Of a stretch of DNA of 64,000 bases, positions 1-7,473 are shown piece after piece. The stretch is from Perlabentimonas sp034003245. GTDB lineage: Bacteria > Bacteroidota > Bacteroidia > Bacteroidales > Tenuifilaceae. How positions within the stretch are numbered: the stretch's first letter is position 1; every line of letters starts with the position of its first letter. The translations under genes and the position numbers were made by a program. Location of the stretch: contig JAVEYY010000021.1 of assembly GCA_034003245.1 (NCBI GenBank), positions 1 through 64,000 on the forward strand, written 5' to 3'. The notes below the pieces were generated by a model that had not been told where the DNA came from, did not search any database, and saw only the letters and a program-made list of their open reading frames with translations.

Positions 1-242
1 GTTTTGTAGTATACTTGCTGTAAACTCTTCCTAATCTGCTCCGGAACCATACTGCCATTGCCCAGCAATGGTATTTTATTATGTACCAGTGGCGCCATGC
101 CGTTTTCAATGGCCAGCTTAAGGGTGTAGTCCCAGTTTCTAATTAGGGGAATTAGGTTATTTATCCTATCAATCTCCCCTGCGCTCGGTTCAATCTTGGC
201 GCAGGCAAGGATAAACAGCTCCTCGGGTTGTAGTTTTCTCAT
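1..242 (-). CDS. Nucleotidyltransferase-family protein, N-terminal part (partial)
   Basis: Reading the minus strand from an ATG at 242-240 gives an open frame of about 80 codons that runs off the window edge. The product begins MRKLQPEELF and has the stretch RNWDYTLKLAIENGMAPLVH near residues 36-55. That resembles the start of uncharacterised nucleotidyltransferase-fold proteins (NTP_transf_5 family), where a W-(D/E)-x-(L/Y)-x-x-L-A-x-x-x-G-x-(A/V)-P-L motif is typical. These proteins often sit in polysaccharide or surface-glycan loci, which would suit the Wzi and CapD-type genes downstream. The catalytic region lies outside the window, so the family call rests on this one motif. Confidence 0.55.
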   Translation of the reverse strand, partial: MRKLQPEELFILACAKIEPSAGEIDRINNLIPLIRNWDYTLKLAIENGMAPLVHNKIPLLGNGSMVPEQIRKSLQQVYYK

Positions 243-419
243 GGGATAGGCATTCAATTTTCCACAAATTAACACAAATGGAATCCAAAAACCCAATTCA
301 CGCATAATATTTTAATATGGATCGCTAAAGCTTAGAACGCTAAATGCCAACTTCAATATTTGCAAATCAAAAATATTTTACGCACATTTGCGTAACGCAG
401 TGTAGCGTAACGACAAAAT

Positions 420-1535
420 ATGCATCAGAACCCATTTAGATACGGAATAACGGTGGACGATCCTTTTTTTGTGAATCGAAAAGAGGAGTTAAAAGACTAT
501 GCTAATTGGCTTCAATCTGGCCAAAGCATTGTTGTTTACTCGCCCCGCAGGTATGGTAAGACATCGCTAATAAAAAAAGTTTTAAAGGAGCTGGCAGCAA
601 AAGGGCATCCCACAATTTATGTTGATTTCTTTAAAGTTAACTCCCGTGTGCGATTTGCAGAGCTTTACTACAATTCTCTATTTAAATCTATGTCGTCGTG
701 GGAGAAAACAATGCGAAGTGTGAATCAAATCGTTAAGAGTATTCGTCCCGTTTTCTCATTGGACGAAGGGGGACAGCCCAATATTTCAATCCAAACCGAT
801 GGCCAGACAAAAGCATTAGACCTCACCGAGGTGTTTGATCTTCCTCAAAAACTCGCCAAGGATAAAAGGTGGATAGTTGTATTTGATGAATTCCAAGAAA
901 TTAGCAACCTAAATGGAGAGGGATTCGAGAAGGAATTAAGAGCCTCACTGATTCATCACGATAAGGTTTCATATGTATTTATGGGATCTCAAATGCATAT
1001 GCTGCTCAATATTTTTACAAGTAAGAATAGGGCATTCTACCAGTTTTCAAAAATAGTTGAGCTTAAAAAGATTGACGAGCAGGTTATGTGCGAGCATCTT
1101 TTCATCAGTTATAAAGAAACCGGGGTCGATGTAAAAGATGGGGTTATAGAAAAAATAGTAACAGAAACAAACAACATCCCTCATTACGTTCAATACTTAG
1201 CATCTGCAGCTTGGGAAGAGGCCAAAGCAAGTAACAGTAGATTAGATGAAGCTGTACTAAGCACCGCAATAGCCAAAGTAATTGTAAACCAAGAAGATTT
1301 CTTCTCCTTCCAGTATCAAAACCTCACTTCACATCAGCAACAGCTTGTTAAGGCCATTGAAGAGGAAAACAAAGGCACGTTTGCCGCTTCCTTTATCAAC
1401 AAATTTCGGTTAGGTTCTGCATCATCTATACAACGATCTATTGAACGCCTGCAAACAAAAGGATTAATTGAAAAAGATGGAGACGAATGGCATTTTACCG
1501 ATCCATTCTTCAAACTATGGCTTAAAAAATTATGA
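420..1535 (+). CDS. AAA-family ATP-binding protein (ATPase_2-like)
   Basis: The 371-residue cytoplasmic protein has a P-loop SPRRYGKTS at residues 41-49, with Ser in place of the first Gly of the classical Walker A, and a Walker B WIVVFDEFQE at 151-160. A YVFMGSQ strand follows where a sensor residue is expected. The C-terminal 80 residues look like a winged helix (QRSIERLQTKGLIEK, then a TDPFFKLWL end). This architecture is that of the archaeal-type ATPase_2 proteins common in Bacteroidota, whose function is mostly unknown and sometimes tied to mobile DNA. It stands alone between a truncated gene and a repeat-rich non-coding stretch. The short sequence gcgtaacg occurs twice just before the ATG. 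No partner gene suggests a role. Confidence 0.8.
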   Translation: MHQNPFRYGITVDDPFFVNRKEELKDYANWLQSGQSIVVYSPRRYGKTSLIKKVLKELAAKGHPTIYVDFFKVNSRVRFAELYYNSLFKSMSSWEKTMRSVNQIVKSIRPVFSLDEGGQPNISIQTDGQTKALDLTEVFDLPQKLAKDKRWIVVFDEFQEISNLNGEGFEKELRASLIHHDKVSYVFMGSQMHMLLNIFTSKNRAFYQFSKIVELKKIDEQVMCEHLFISYKETGVDVKDGVIEKIVTETNNIPHYVQYLASAAWEEAKASNSRLDEAVLSTAIAKVIVNQEDFFSFQYQNLTSHQQQLVKAIEEENKGTFAASFINKFRLGSASSIQRSIERLQTKGLIEKDGDEWHFTDPFFKLWLKKL

Positions 1536-1812
1536 TACTACCTAAACACTAAGCTATTCTACTTTCATTAGAACGTAAAATCTCGTCAACCTCCAAAAAA
1601 CGTAAGTTTACGAGACACAGCACTAAACTTAGAATCTCGCCGCGTCTCGGATCTCGTTTTCTTCATTAACGAGAGACGAGATTATCCAGCCAAAAAACGG
1701 CTGTCTCACGAGACACAGCGCAGAACGCTAAAACACTAAGTGCCAAGGGGCTAAAGACTAAGGGCCAAGAACTATGTGGCTACGTGAAATCTATGTTTCT
1801 ATGTGTTATTAC

Positions 1813-1860
1813 TTGACTGATTGATTGATTGACTGATTGACTGATTGACTGATTGACTGG
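1813..1860. repeat. 8-bp tandem repeat, six units
   Basis: Six head-to-tail copies of ttgactga occupy exactly 48 bases. The second copy reads ttgattga and the last ttgactgg. It is non-coding and lies inside the repeat-rich stretch. Copy number is expected to vary between strains. Confidence 0.9.
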
Positions 1861-1972
1861 TAGTCGCCGGTCTAAGGATGTGGAGCATAACTAGAGAAGA
1901 CACAAGCGTAGAACTAAGGGCATAGAGTTCTCGTCATCCTGCCAAAAGACACTAAACCATGAACGTAAAACG

Positions 1973-2099
1973 TAAAATCTCGTTATCCAGCCAAAAAACG
2001 GCTTTCTCCCGAGACACAGCACTGAACGCAGAACGCAGAATCTCGTCAACCTCCAAAAAAAGTCGGTTTCCGAGACACGGCGTAAAACGTTAAGCTCTA
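1973..2099. repeat. 127-bp direct repeat, left copy at the gap edge
   Basis: This block, from taaaatctcg to aagctcta, is identical base for base to 2200-2326. The run of Ns begins immediately after it. It contains one copy of each of the two hairpin-like units of the surrounding region. Confidence 0.95.
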
Positions 2100-2199
2100 N
2101 NNNNNNNNNNNNNNNNNNNNNNNNNNNNNNNNNNNNNNNNNNNNNNNNNNNNNNNNNNNNNNNNNNNNNNNNNNNNNNNNNNNNNNNNNNNNNNNNNNN
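2100..2199. other. Assembly gap of exactly 100 N
   Basis: One hundred undetermined bases, the conventional length for a scaffold gap of unknown size. The sequence on both sides is the same 127-bp block, so the true content may be zero, one or many further repeat units. Confidence 0.98.
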
Positions 2200-2326
2200 T
2201 AAAATCTCGTTATCCAGCCAAAAAACGGCTTTCTCCCGAGACACAGCACTGAACGCAGAACGCAGAATCTCGTCAACCTCCAAAAAAAGTCGGTTTCCGA
2301 GACACGGCGTAAAACGTTAAGCTCTA
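2200..2326. repeat. 127-bp direct repeat, right copy at the gap edge
   Basis: Identical to 1973-2099 and starting at the first base after the Ns. The identity stops at gctcta. The following bases (acagctaac) have no counterpart because the left copy ends in the gap. Confidence 0.95.
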
Positions 2327-2481
2327 ACAGCTAACAACCAATTGCTAAAAGCTAATAGCACAGGCTTATAAGCCACAATCAACTTCTTATCATCAAGGTT
2401 AATCACTCTTTGACTATTTTTGTGTTAATTTGCGGATCAAATTGAAGTAATTGTAAAAATCTGCAATCAAGCATCCAATCA

Positions 2482-3999
2482 ATGAAACAATCTACATCCC
2501 TATTAATACTGCTGCTGCTCAGCATCTCACTATCTGCCCAAAGCCAAACCGAAAGGGTAAATGCCGATATCACTCTCTTTTCGACCCTGGGAGCCAGTAA
2601 GGATCAGAGTTTTTGGCTTACCCATAACCGCTATGGAATATTCGACGACAAAAGCGCCAATGCCCTAGCATTAATCTCGGGTAGACTTAATATGCGACAG
2701 GAAAAACTGTTTGATATCGGGGGTGGAGTGAGTCTGCTTGGACGAGCCTCACAAAGTTCAACGGCATACTTCCATCAGGCATACATCGAGGCAAAAGTGG
2801 GTTTCTTTAATGTTGAGGCTGGACGGAAGGAAACCATCTATGGTATCCCGCTAGGAGAATTATCATCGGGTTCGGTTGGCATAAGCCCTAATGTAATGCC
2901 AGTTCCAAGAGTTACTGCTATTATGCCCGATTTTTTCCCAGTACCCTTCACCTTTGGTTGGCTCGAGATTAAAGGACACTTTTCACACGGATGGCTTAAC
3001 GATGAGCGATACGCCGTAAATTCATTTCTGCACGATAAGTCGGCGCATGTCCAAACAGGAGGAAACACTGGCCTCAAGATTTACTGGGGTATAGTGCACT
3101 CGGCCATTTGGGGAGGAGAATCGCCAGACCATGGAAAGTTGCCCTCCTCTTTTTCTGATTTTCTAAGGGTTGTAATCGCCAAGGAGGGTGCATCCGGTTC
3201 CCCCAGCAACGAGATTAATGCGCTGGGCTTCCATACAGGGTTATGGGACTGGGGAATAAAAGTAGATATTGGTAGGATTAAAGTTCATGCTTACTATCAG
3301 CATATATTCACCGATGGTTCAGGAATGAGGTATAGAAATAAGCTAGATGGTCTATGGGGCATTAGGGTACAGGACCCCTTCCCTGCCAAATGGGTTAACC
3401 AGCTAACCTACGAGGTGCTATACACAAAGAATCAGAGCGGCATGGGTGTTTCCGATAAGGGGTATGGCGATATATCCCCATACTGCGATGTGCCAAACTG
3501 CGGATTTAGCTATGGGGGGCGCGACAACTACTATAATAATAGCATATACCGTTCGGGGTACTCCTACTACGGCATGAGCATGGGAAACCCATTCTTCCTG
3601 ACAAACAATACCCTTAGGAAATTCCATCCCGATGCAAAAACATTTGACACACGGTTTTTCATTAGCACCCGCAATATTGCTCATCACCTGGGGATTGGCG
3701 GTGAAATAAAAGAAAATCTATCTTATAGATTTTTGGGATCCTTTGTAAAATACTATGGATCGTATGCTGGGCTTAACCTGGGGGAAACCTGGGGATTCTT
3801 TAATCCCGATAAGGATCCAGAGGAGTACTTTTTTAACCCTGCCATTAAACAGTGGTACTTTATGCTCGAGACCCAATGGCAAGTAAAAAAAGTTGATCGC
3901 TTAAGATTAACAACTACGTTTGCTACAGATTTTGGCGATATGTTTAATAGCACAGGATTTATGCTTGGTGCAAAATGGGAATTTAGTGGTAAAAATTGA
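2482..3999 (+). CDS. Capsule assembly Wzi family outer-membrane protein
   Basis: The 505-residue product starts with a clear signal peptide (hydrophobic core LLILLLLSISLSAQS) and then shows the alternating, aromatic-rich pattern of an outer-membrane beta-barrel. The early motif DQSFWLTHNRYGIF matches the conserved start of the Caps_assemb_Wzi family. In Escherichia coli, Wzi is a barrel that binds capsular polysaccharide at the cell surface. Bacteroidota homologues are of similar length, with the export substrate usually unknown. It precedes a nucleotide-sugar dehydratase gene by 264 bases, so a surface-glycan role is consistent. A TATTTTTG sequence at 2415-2422 could be its -7 box, but no good -33 element accompanies it. 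Confidence 0.85.
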   Translation: MKQSTSLLILLLLSISLSAQSQTERVNADITLFSTLGASKDQSFWLTHNRYGIFDDKSANALALISGRLNMRQEKLFDIGGGVSLLGRASQSSTAYFHQAYIEAKVGFFNVEAGRKETIYGIPLGELSSGSVGISPNVMPVPRVTAIMPDFFPVPFTFGWLEIKGHFSHGWLNDERYAVNSFLHDKSAHVQTGGNTGLKIYWGIVHSAIWGGESPDHGKLPSSFSDFLRVVIAKEGASGSPSNEINALGFHTGLWDWGIKVDIGRIKVHAYYQHIFTDGSGMRYRNKLDGLWGIRVQDPFPAKWVNQLTYEVLYTKNQSGMGVSDKGYGDISPYCDVPNCGFSYGGRDNYYNNSIYRSGYSYYGMSMGNPFFLTNNTLRKFHPDAKTFDTRFFISTRNIAHHLGIGGEIKENLSYRFLGSFVKYYGSYAGLNLGETWGFFNPDKDPEEYFFNPAIKQWYFMLETQWQVKKVDRLRLTTTFATDFGDMFNSTGFMLGAKWEFSGKN

Positions 4000-4144
4000 A
4001 ATCTGCGTTGAATTAGACACTGGCTATTAGACCGAATTCTCTTTAAATCACTTTTAATATCTGATTTTCATTTGTGATTCTTATTAAATCACTCAAAAGC
4101 TAATCATCATATCTACCTATCCGCAACTGTTAATTGGTACAAAA

Positions 4145-4176
4145 TTTGTTTAGCACACAATGCTTTCATAATTTTG
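4145..4176 (+). promoter_or_regulatory. Bacteroidetes-type promoter for the CapD-like gene
   Basis: TTTG at 4145-4148, 20 nt, then TAATTTTG at 4169-4176. This is a full match to the -33/-7 consensus TTTG-N19/20-TAnnTTTG. The transcript would start near 4183, about 80 nt ahead of the preferred ATG. Confidence 0.8.
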
Positions 4177-4263
4177 CAGCCTTCATAAATTTTTACGGGT
4201 CGGGCTGTTAATTATTTGTTGAAAACTATTAGATTTGTAATAGCAAACCAAACTTGCAACTAT

Positions 4264-6213
4264 ATGGGTCTTATAAAAATCAAGGATTCCTGGCTAAAAG
4301 AGATAGTTAAGCAGTATTCCCATAGGTTTGTACCCAGCTGGTACATTTTCACATTCGATGTTTTGGTTGTCTTTTTCGCCTACTACATTGCCTACGCCAT
4401 ACGCCTGAACTTTAGCATTAACCAATTCGACTTCCCAAGCATAACAGTTCAAGCTGTTGTGGTTACATATATTTACTCCATTTGCTTTGTGGTATTCCGC
4501 TCCTACTCTGGAATAATTCGACATACTGGTTTTACCGATGCCCTTAAAACACTGCAAGCCCATGGTGCAGCCTTTACCTTTGTGCTGGCGATTGCCTTTG
4601 GATTTAAATTTTTTAAAATAAACCTTGGCAAAGAGATCTCTACTGGTGCATTAGTAATCCATTTCCTTCTTGCATACTTTGTGCTTATGGGTGCTCGAAT
4701 TGTTGTTAAAACTGCATATCATAAAATTGCAGGTTCAAGGAAAAAGGAGAACAAAACCGTACTTATATATGGTGCGGGAGCTTCTGGTATTCTTACCCGG
4801 AATGCTCTACTCCAGGACGTATATACATCGTATCATATTGATGCTTTTATAGATGAGAACCCCGGAAAAGTAGGAAAAATGCTCGAGGGAGTAAAAATCT
4901 TGCCCCCTGAGGTTGCCCTCAACAAAGAGTATGTCGATAAAATTGATGCCGATCAGCTGATTATTTCTATACAATGCCTCGACATCGAAAAGCAAAAGGC
5001 AATCGTTGAGCAAGCATTGGAATTGAATTTGGAAGTTAAGGTGGTACCAGCCATAGACAAATGGATAAATGGTCAGCTTAGCTCCGAGCAGATTCGAAAG
5101 GTAAAAATTGAGGAGCTTCTTCAGCGCGAACCCATCAAAATGGATAGCAGTAATGTAGCCCGCTACCTGTTTGGCAAATCGGTACTAATAACTGGAGCCG
5201 CTGGCTCCATTGGCTCTGGTTTGGTAAGGCAAGTGCTTACATACCGACCTGCAAAGCTAATACTACTCGATCAAGCTGAATCGGCTATCTACGATTTACA
5301 AACCGAGATAAACAACTCCGAAGAGTTGCAACAGCATAGCCACTTAGTTGAGTATGTTATTGCCAGTGTTAAGGATCGATTTAGGCTACAGCAGGTTTTT
5401 GAGCTTTACAAACCCGATATTATTTTCCATGCGGCTGCATACAAGCATGTTCCATTGATGGAAAACAACCCATATGAAGCCCTGCTGGTCAACGTATTTG
5501 GCACAAGAACGCTTGCCGACCTTGCCGTTAAGTACAAGGTCAAAAAGTTTGTGATGATTTCCACTGATAAGGCCGTTAACCCAACCAACGTAATGGGCGC
5601 CTCCAAGCGAATTGCCGAGATTTACACCCAGGCAATGAGCAATGGCTCCACCCAGTTTATTACAACTCGTTTTGGAAATGTTCTCGACTCCAACGGTTCG
5701 GTTGTACCCTTGTTCCGAAAACAAATAGAGAAGGGTGGTCCAGTAACCGTAACCCATCGCGACATTACCCGTTTCTTTATGACCATTCCCGAGGCTTGCA
5801 GCCTAGTGCTTGAAGCAGGTGCTATGGGTAATGGTGGAGAGATATTTGTGTTCGACATGGGAAAACCCGTAAGAATATACGATCTGGCCTGTAAAATGAT
5901 TAAACTTTCGGGACTCGAAATTGGTAAGGACATAGTGATAAAGGAAATTGGACTACGGCCAGGCGAAAAACTTTACGAGGAACTCCTCAACAATGAGGAG
6001 AACACACTTCCAACCTATCACCCAAAGATTCTAAGAGCCAAGGTTCGAGAGTACGACAAGGAGTTTATCCAGAAGAATTTCGATGATTTAACCCACCTGA
6101 TTATAGAGGCCAACGTATTTGAACTGGTTGCCAAAATGAAGGAGATTGTCCCAGAGTACATCAGCAATAACTCCATTTACGACGTGCTCGACAAGCAGAA
6201 GGTTAGCGGTTAG
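4264..6213 (+). CDS. Nucleoside-diphosphate-sugar epimerase/dehydratase (CapD/WbpM/PglF type)
   Basis: About 649 residues. Four hydrophobic segments form an N-terminal membrane region. A first Rossmann-like domain (VLIYGAGASGI) is followed by the catalytic polysaccharide-biosynthesis SDR domain with VLITGAAGSIGSGLV. Its catalytic stretch is STDKAVNPTNVMGASK, where Met replaces the usual Tyr of YxxxK, as known for membrane UDP-GlcNAc 4,6-dehydratases of the WbpM/PglF group. The likely product is a 4-keto-6-deoxy sugar nucleotide for capsule or glycoprotein sugars. A TTG start at 4216 would add 16 residues. I prefer the ATG at 4264 because TTG starts are rare in this phylum. A strong terminator follows. 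Confidence 0.88.
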   Translation: MGLIKIKDSWLKEIVKQYSHRFVPSWYIFTFDVLVVFFAYYIAYAIRLNFSINQFDFPSITVQAVVVTYIYSICFVVFRSYSGIIRHTGFTDALKTLQAHGAAFTFVLAIAFGFKFFKINLGKEISTGALVIHFLLAYFVLMGARIVVKTAYHKIAGSRKKENKTVLIYGAGASGILTRNALLQDVYTSYHIDAFIDENPGKVGKMLEGVKILPPEVALNKEYVDKIDADQLIISIQCLDIEKQKAIVEQALELNLEVKVVPAIDKWINGQLSSEQIRKVKIEELLQREPIKMDSSNVARYLFGKSVLITGAAGSIGSGLVRQVLTYRPAKLILLDQAESAIYDLQTEINNSEELQQHSHLVEYVIASVKDRFRLQQVFELYKPDIIFHAAAYKHVPLMENNPYEALLVNVFGTRTLADLAVKYKVKKFVMISTDKAVNPTNVMGASKRIAEIYTQAMSNGSTQFITTRFGNVLDSNGSVVPLFRKQIEKGGPVTVTHRDITRFFMTIPEACSLVLEAGAMGNGGEIFVFDMGKPVRIYDLACKMIKLSGLEIGKDIVIKEIGLRPGEKLYEELLNNEENTLPTYHPKILRAKVREYDKEFIQKNFDDLTHLIIEANVFELVAKMKEIVPEYISNNSIYDVLDKQKVSG

Positions 6214-6240
6214 TCTTAAAAATATTATTTTTTTACAACC

Positions 6241-6263
6241 AAAGGGGCATTAGCCCCTTTTTT
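6241..6263 (+). terminator. Intrinsic terminator
   Basis: An 8-bp stem AAAGGGGC / GCCCCTTT with the loop atta, followed by a run of T. It lies 28 bases after the stop of the CapD-like gene and separates it from the signalling cluster. Confidence 0.9.
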
Positions 6264-6417
6264 CATTCTTTAGAATACAATCTAAGGTATTCAAAAACTG
6301 TATCCAGAAAATAAATTATTTCAAAACCTCAAAGTGAAAGAAAACGACAATCAAAATAAATATTTTGAGAATACTTGAAATATCTCTGAGGTATTACCAT
6401 AAAAAAACAGCATACGC

Positions 6418-6448
6418 TTTGCCAATTAGATAAGTATTTATATTTTTA
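6418..6448 (+). promoter_or_regulatory. Promoter of the CheR-SpoIIE-SiaBC cluster
   Basis: TTTG at 6418-6421, 19 nt, then TATTTTTA at 6441-6448 (last base A instead of G). It is the only good promoter in the 394-base gap before the cheR-like gene and leaves a leader of about 150 nt. The rest of this gap is AT-rich with no gene. Confidence 0.6.
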
Positions 6449-6520
6449 GCAAGTTAAAGTGGGCAATACCACCAAAAAGATAAGCACCATAAAATATGAA
6501 GTAACTATTCTGTTTCTTGG

Positions 6521-6532
6521 GTAACTAGTTAC
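6521..6532. promoter_or_regulatory. 12-bp perfect palindrome in the leader
   Basis: GTAACTAGTTAC is its own reverse complement. A half-site (gtaacta) recurs at 6501-6507. Lying between the promoter and the first gene, it could be an operator. This is inference only. Confidence 0.35.
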
Positions 6533-6607
6533 AGAGGTATTCGTATTAGTAGCATATCCTATTTCGGTAGATATCGGTTTACAAAATGGTTTCGTAAAGT
6601 TTTATTT

Positions 6608-7447
6608 ATGGTTATTACTGATCAAGACCTTCAATACTTCGTAACCACGCTAAAAAATTCGTCGAAGTACGATTTTAGCGAGTATTCCGATAAATCGTTG
6701 AAACGCCGATTGCAGAAAGTACTCACCGACTTTAACCTCGACATGCAGGGGCTGATCCTAGCCCTAAAAAACAAGCCCGATTTTACCGAGAAGATTGTTA
6801 GGGAGATTACCGTTAACACCACCGAACTTTTCCGCGACCCACCTGTTTGGCATACACTCCGCTCCCGCATTTTGCCCCGATTTAAAAACAACAAAACAAT
6901 AAATATTTGGCACGCCGGATGCTCAACAGGACAGGAGGTGTACTCCATGTTGATTCTTCTCAACGAGATGGAGATGCTGGAAAAAACCAAGATATTTGCT
7001 TCCGACCTTAACACAGATGTTCTGGATGCCGCAAAAAAGGGGGAGTACAAGTATCGGTTCAACATTGCTTACCTCGACAACTTCGACAAGGTAATTAAGC
7101 AGAACCCATTGAACTACGAGGAGTTTAACGATGTCCCTTACGAGAAGTACTTCGATATCGACAAGGCTAGGGACACAATTACCATGAAGAAGCATCTCAC
7201 TGAAAGGCCAATATTTAGGAAACACGATCTGGTGAAGGACGGAAACCTGTTCTTTGCAAAGTTCGATCTTATTCTTTGCCGCAATGTGATTATATACTTC
7301 AACTATTCGCTGCAGAACAAGGTTTTCGATTTGTTCCATTCAAATCTCTACAACAAGGGAATCCTTTTGCTGGGTATGCACGAAACGATTCTGGGGCCTT
7401 GGGCAAACAAGTTCGAGAAGATGGGACAGGCTTATATAAAAAAATGA
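6608..7447 (+). CDS. CheR-type protein-glutamate methyltransferase
   Basis: 279 residues, the usual length for CheR. An all-helical N-terminal domain is followed by the SAM-binding domain. Motifs are NTTELFRDP (70-78), the SAM loop GCSTGQE (104-110), the acidic ASDLN (131-135) and LCRNVIIYF (233-241), all intact. CheR transfers methyl groups from S-adenosylmethionine to glutamates in the coiled coil of chemoreceptors. No chemoreceptor signalling domain, CheA or CheW gene is nearby. The obvious candidate substrates are the coiled coils of the sensor encoded 26 bases downstream and of the SpoIIE phosphatase later in the cluster. It is the first gene of a run of co-directional signalling genes. 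Confidence 0.9.
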   Translation: MVITDQDLQYFVTTLKNSSKYDFSEYSDKSLKRRLQKVLTDFNLDMQGLILALKNKPDFTEKIVREITVNTTELFRDPPVWHTLRSRILPRFKNNKTINIWHAGCSTGQEVYSMLILLNEMEMLEKTKIFASDLNTDVLDAAKKGEYKYRFNIAYLDNFDKVIKQNPLNYEEFNDVPYEKYFDIDKARDTITMKKHLTERPIFRKHDLVKDGNLFFAKFDLILCRNVIIYFNYSLQNKVFDLFHSNLYNKGILLLGMHETILGPWANKFEKMGQAYIKK

Positions 7448-7473
7448 GATATTTATATCTAGAATATTAAAAT

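Larger units (their letters stand above)
1536..2481. repeat. Repeat-rich non-coding region around the assembly gap
   Basis: These 946 bases hold no credible gene. They contain several degenerate copies of two related units. One starts tctcgtcaacctccaaaaaa and ends cgagacac (near 1584, 2040 and 2271). The other contains tatccagccaaaaaacggct and ends gagacacagc (near 1683, 1980 and 2210). Each unit is bounded by ctcg and cgag and could fold as an imperfect hairpin. Low-complexity text such as ctaagtgccaaggggctaaag follows. The open frame across 1891-2283 on the minus strand only exists because of the Ns. Confidence 0.75.

Noticed and set aside
1813..1860. Possible CRISPR-like array
   Set aside because: The units are 8 bp with no spacers and no cas genes occur in the window; it is a simple tandem repeat.
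1891..2283. Open frame on the minus strand across the gap
   Set aside because: A quarter of it is unknown bases and the rest translates the non-coding repeats.
4216..4263. TTG-started N-terminal extension of the CapD-like protein
   Set aside because: An ATG at 4264 begins just before the first membrane helix and TTG starts are rare here; not excluded outright.
2482..6213. A complete capsule locus
   Set aside because: Only the Wzi protein and one dehydratase are present; no glycosyltransferase, flippase or polymerase genes adjoin them.
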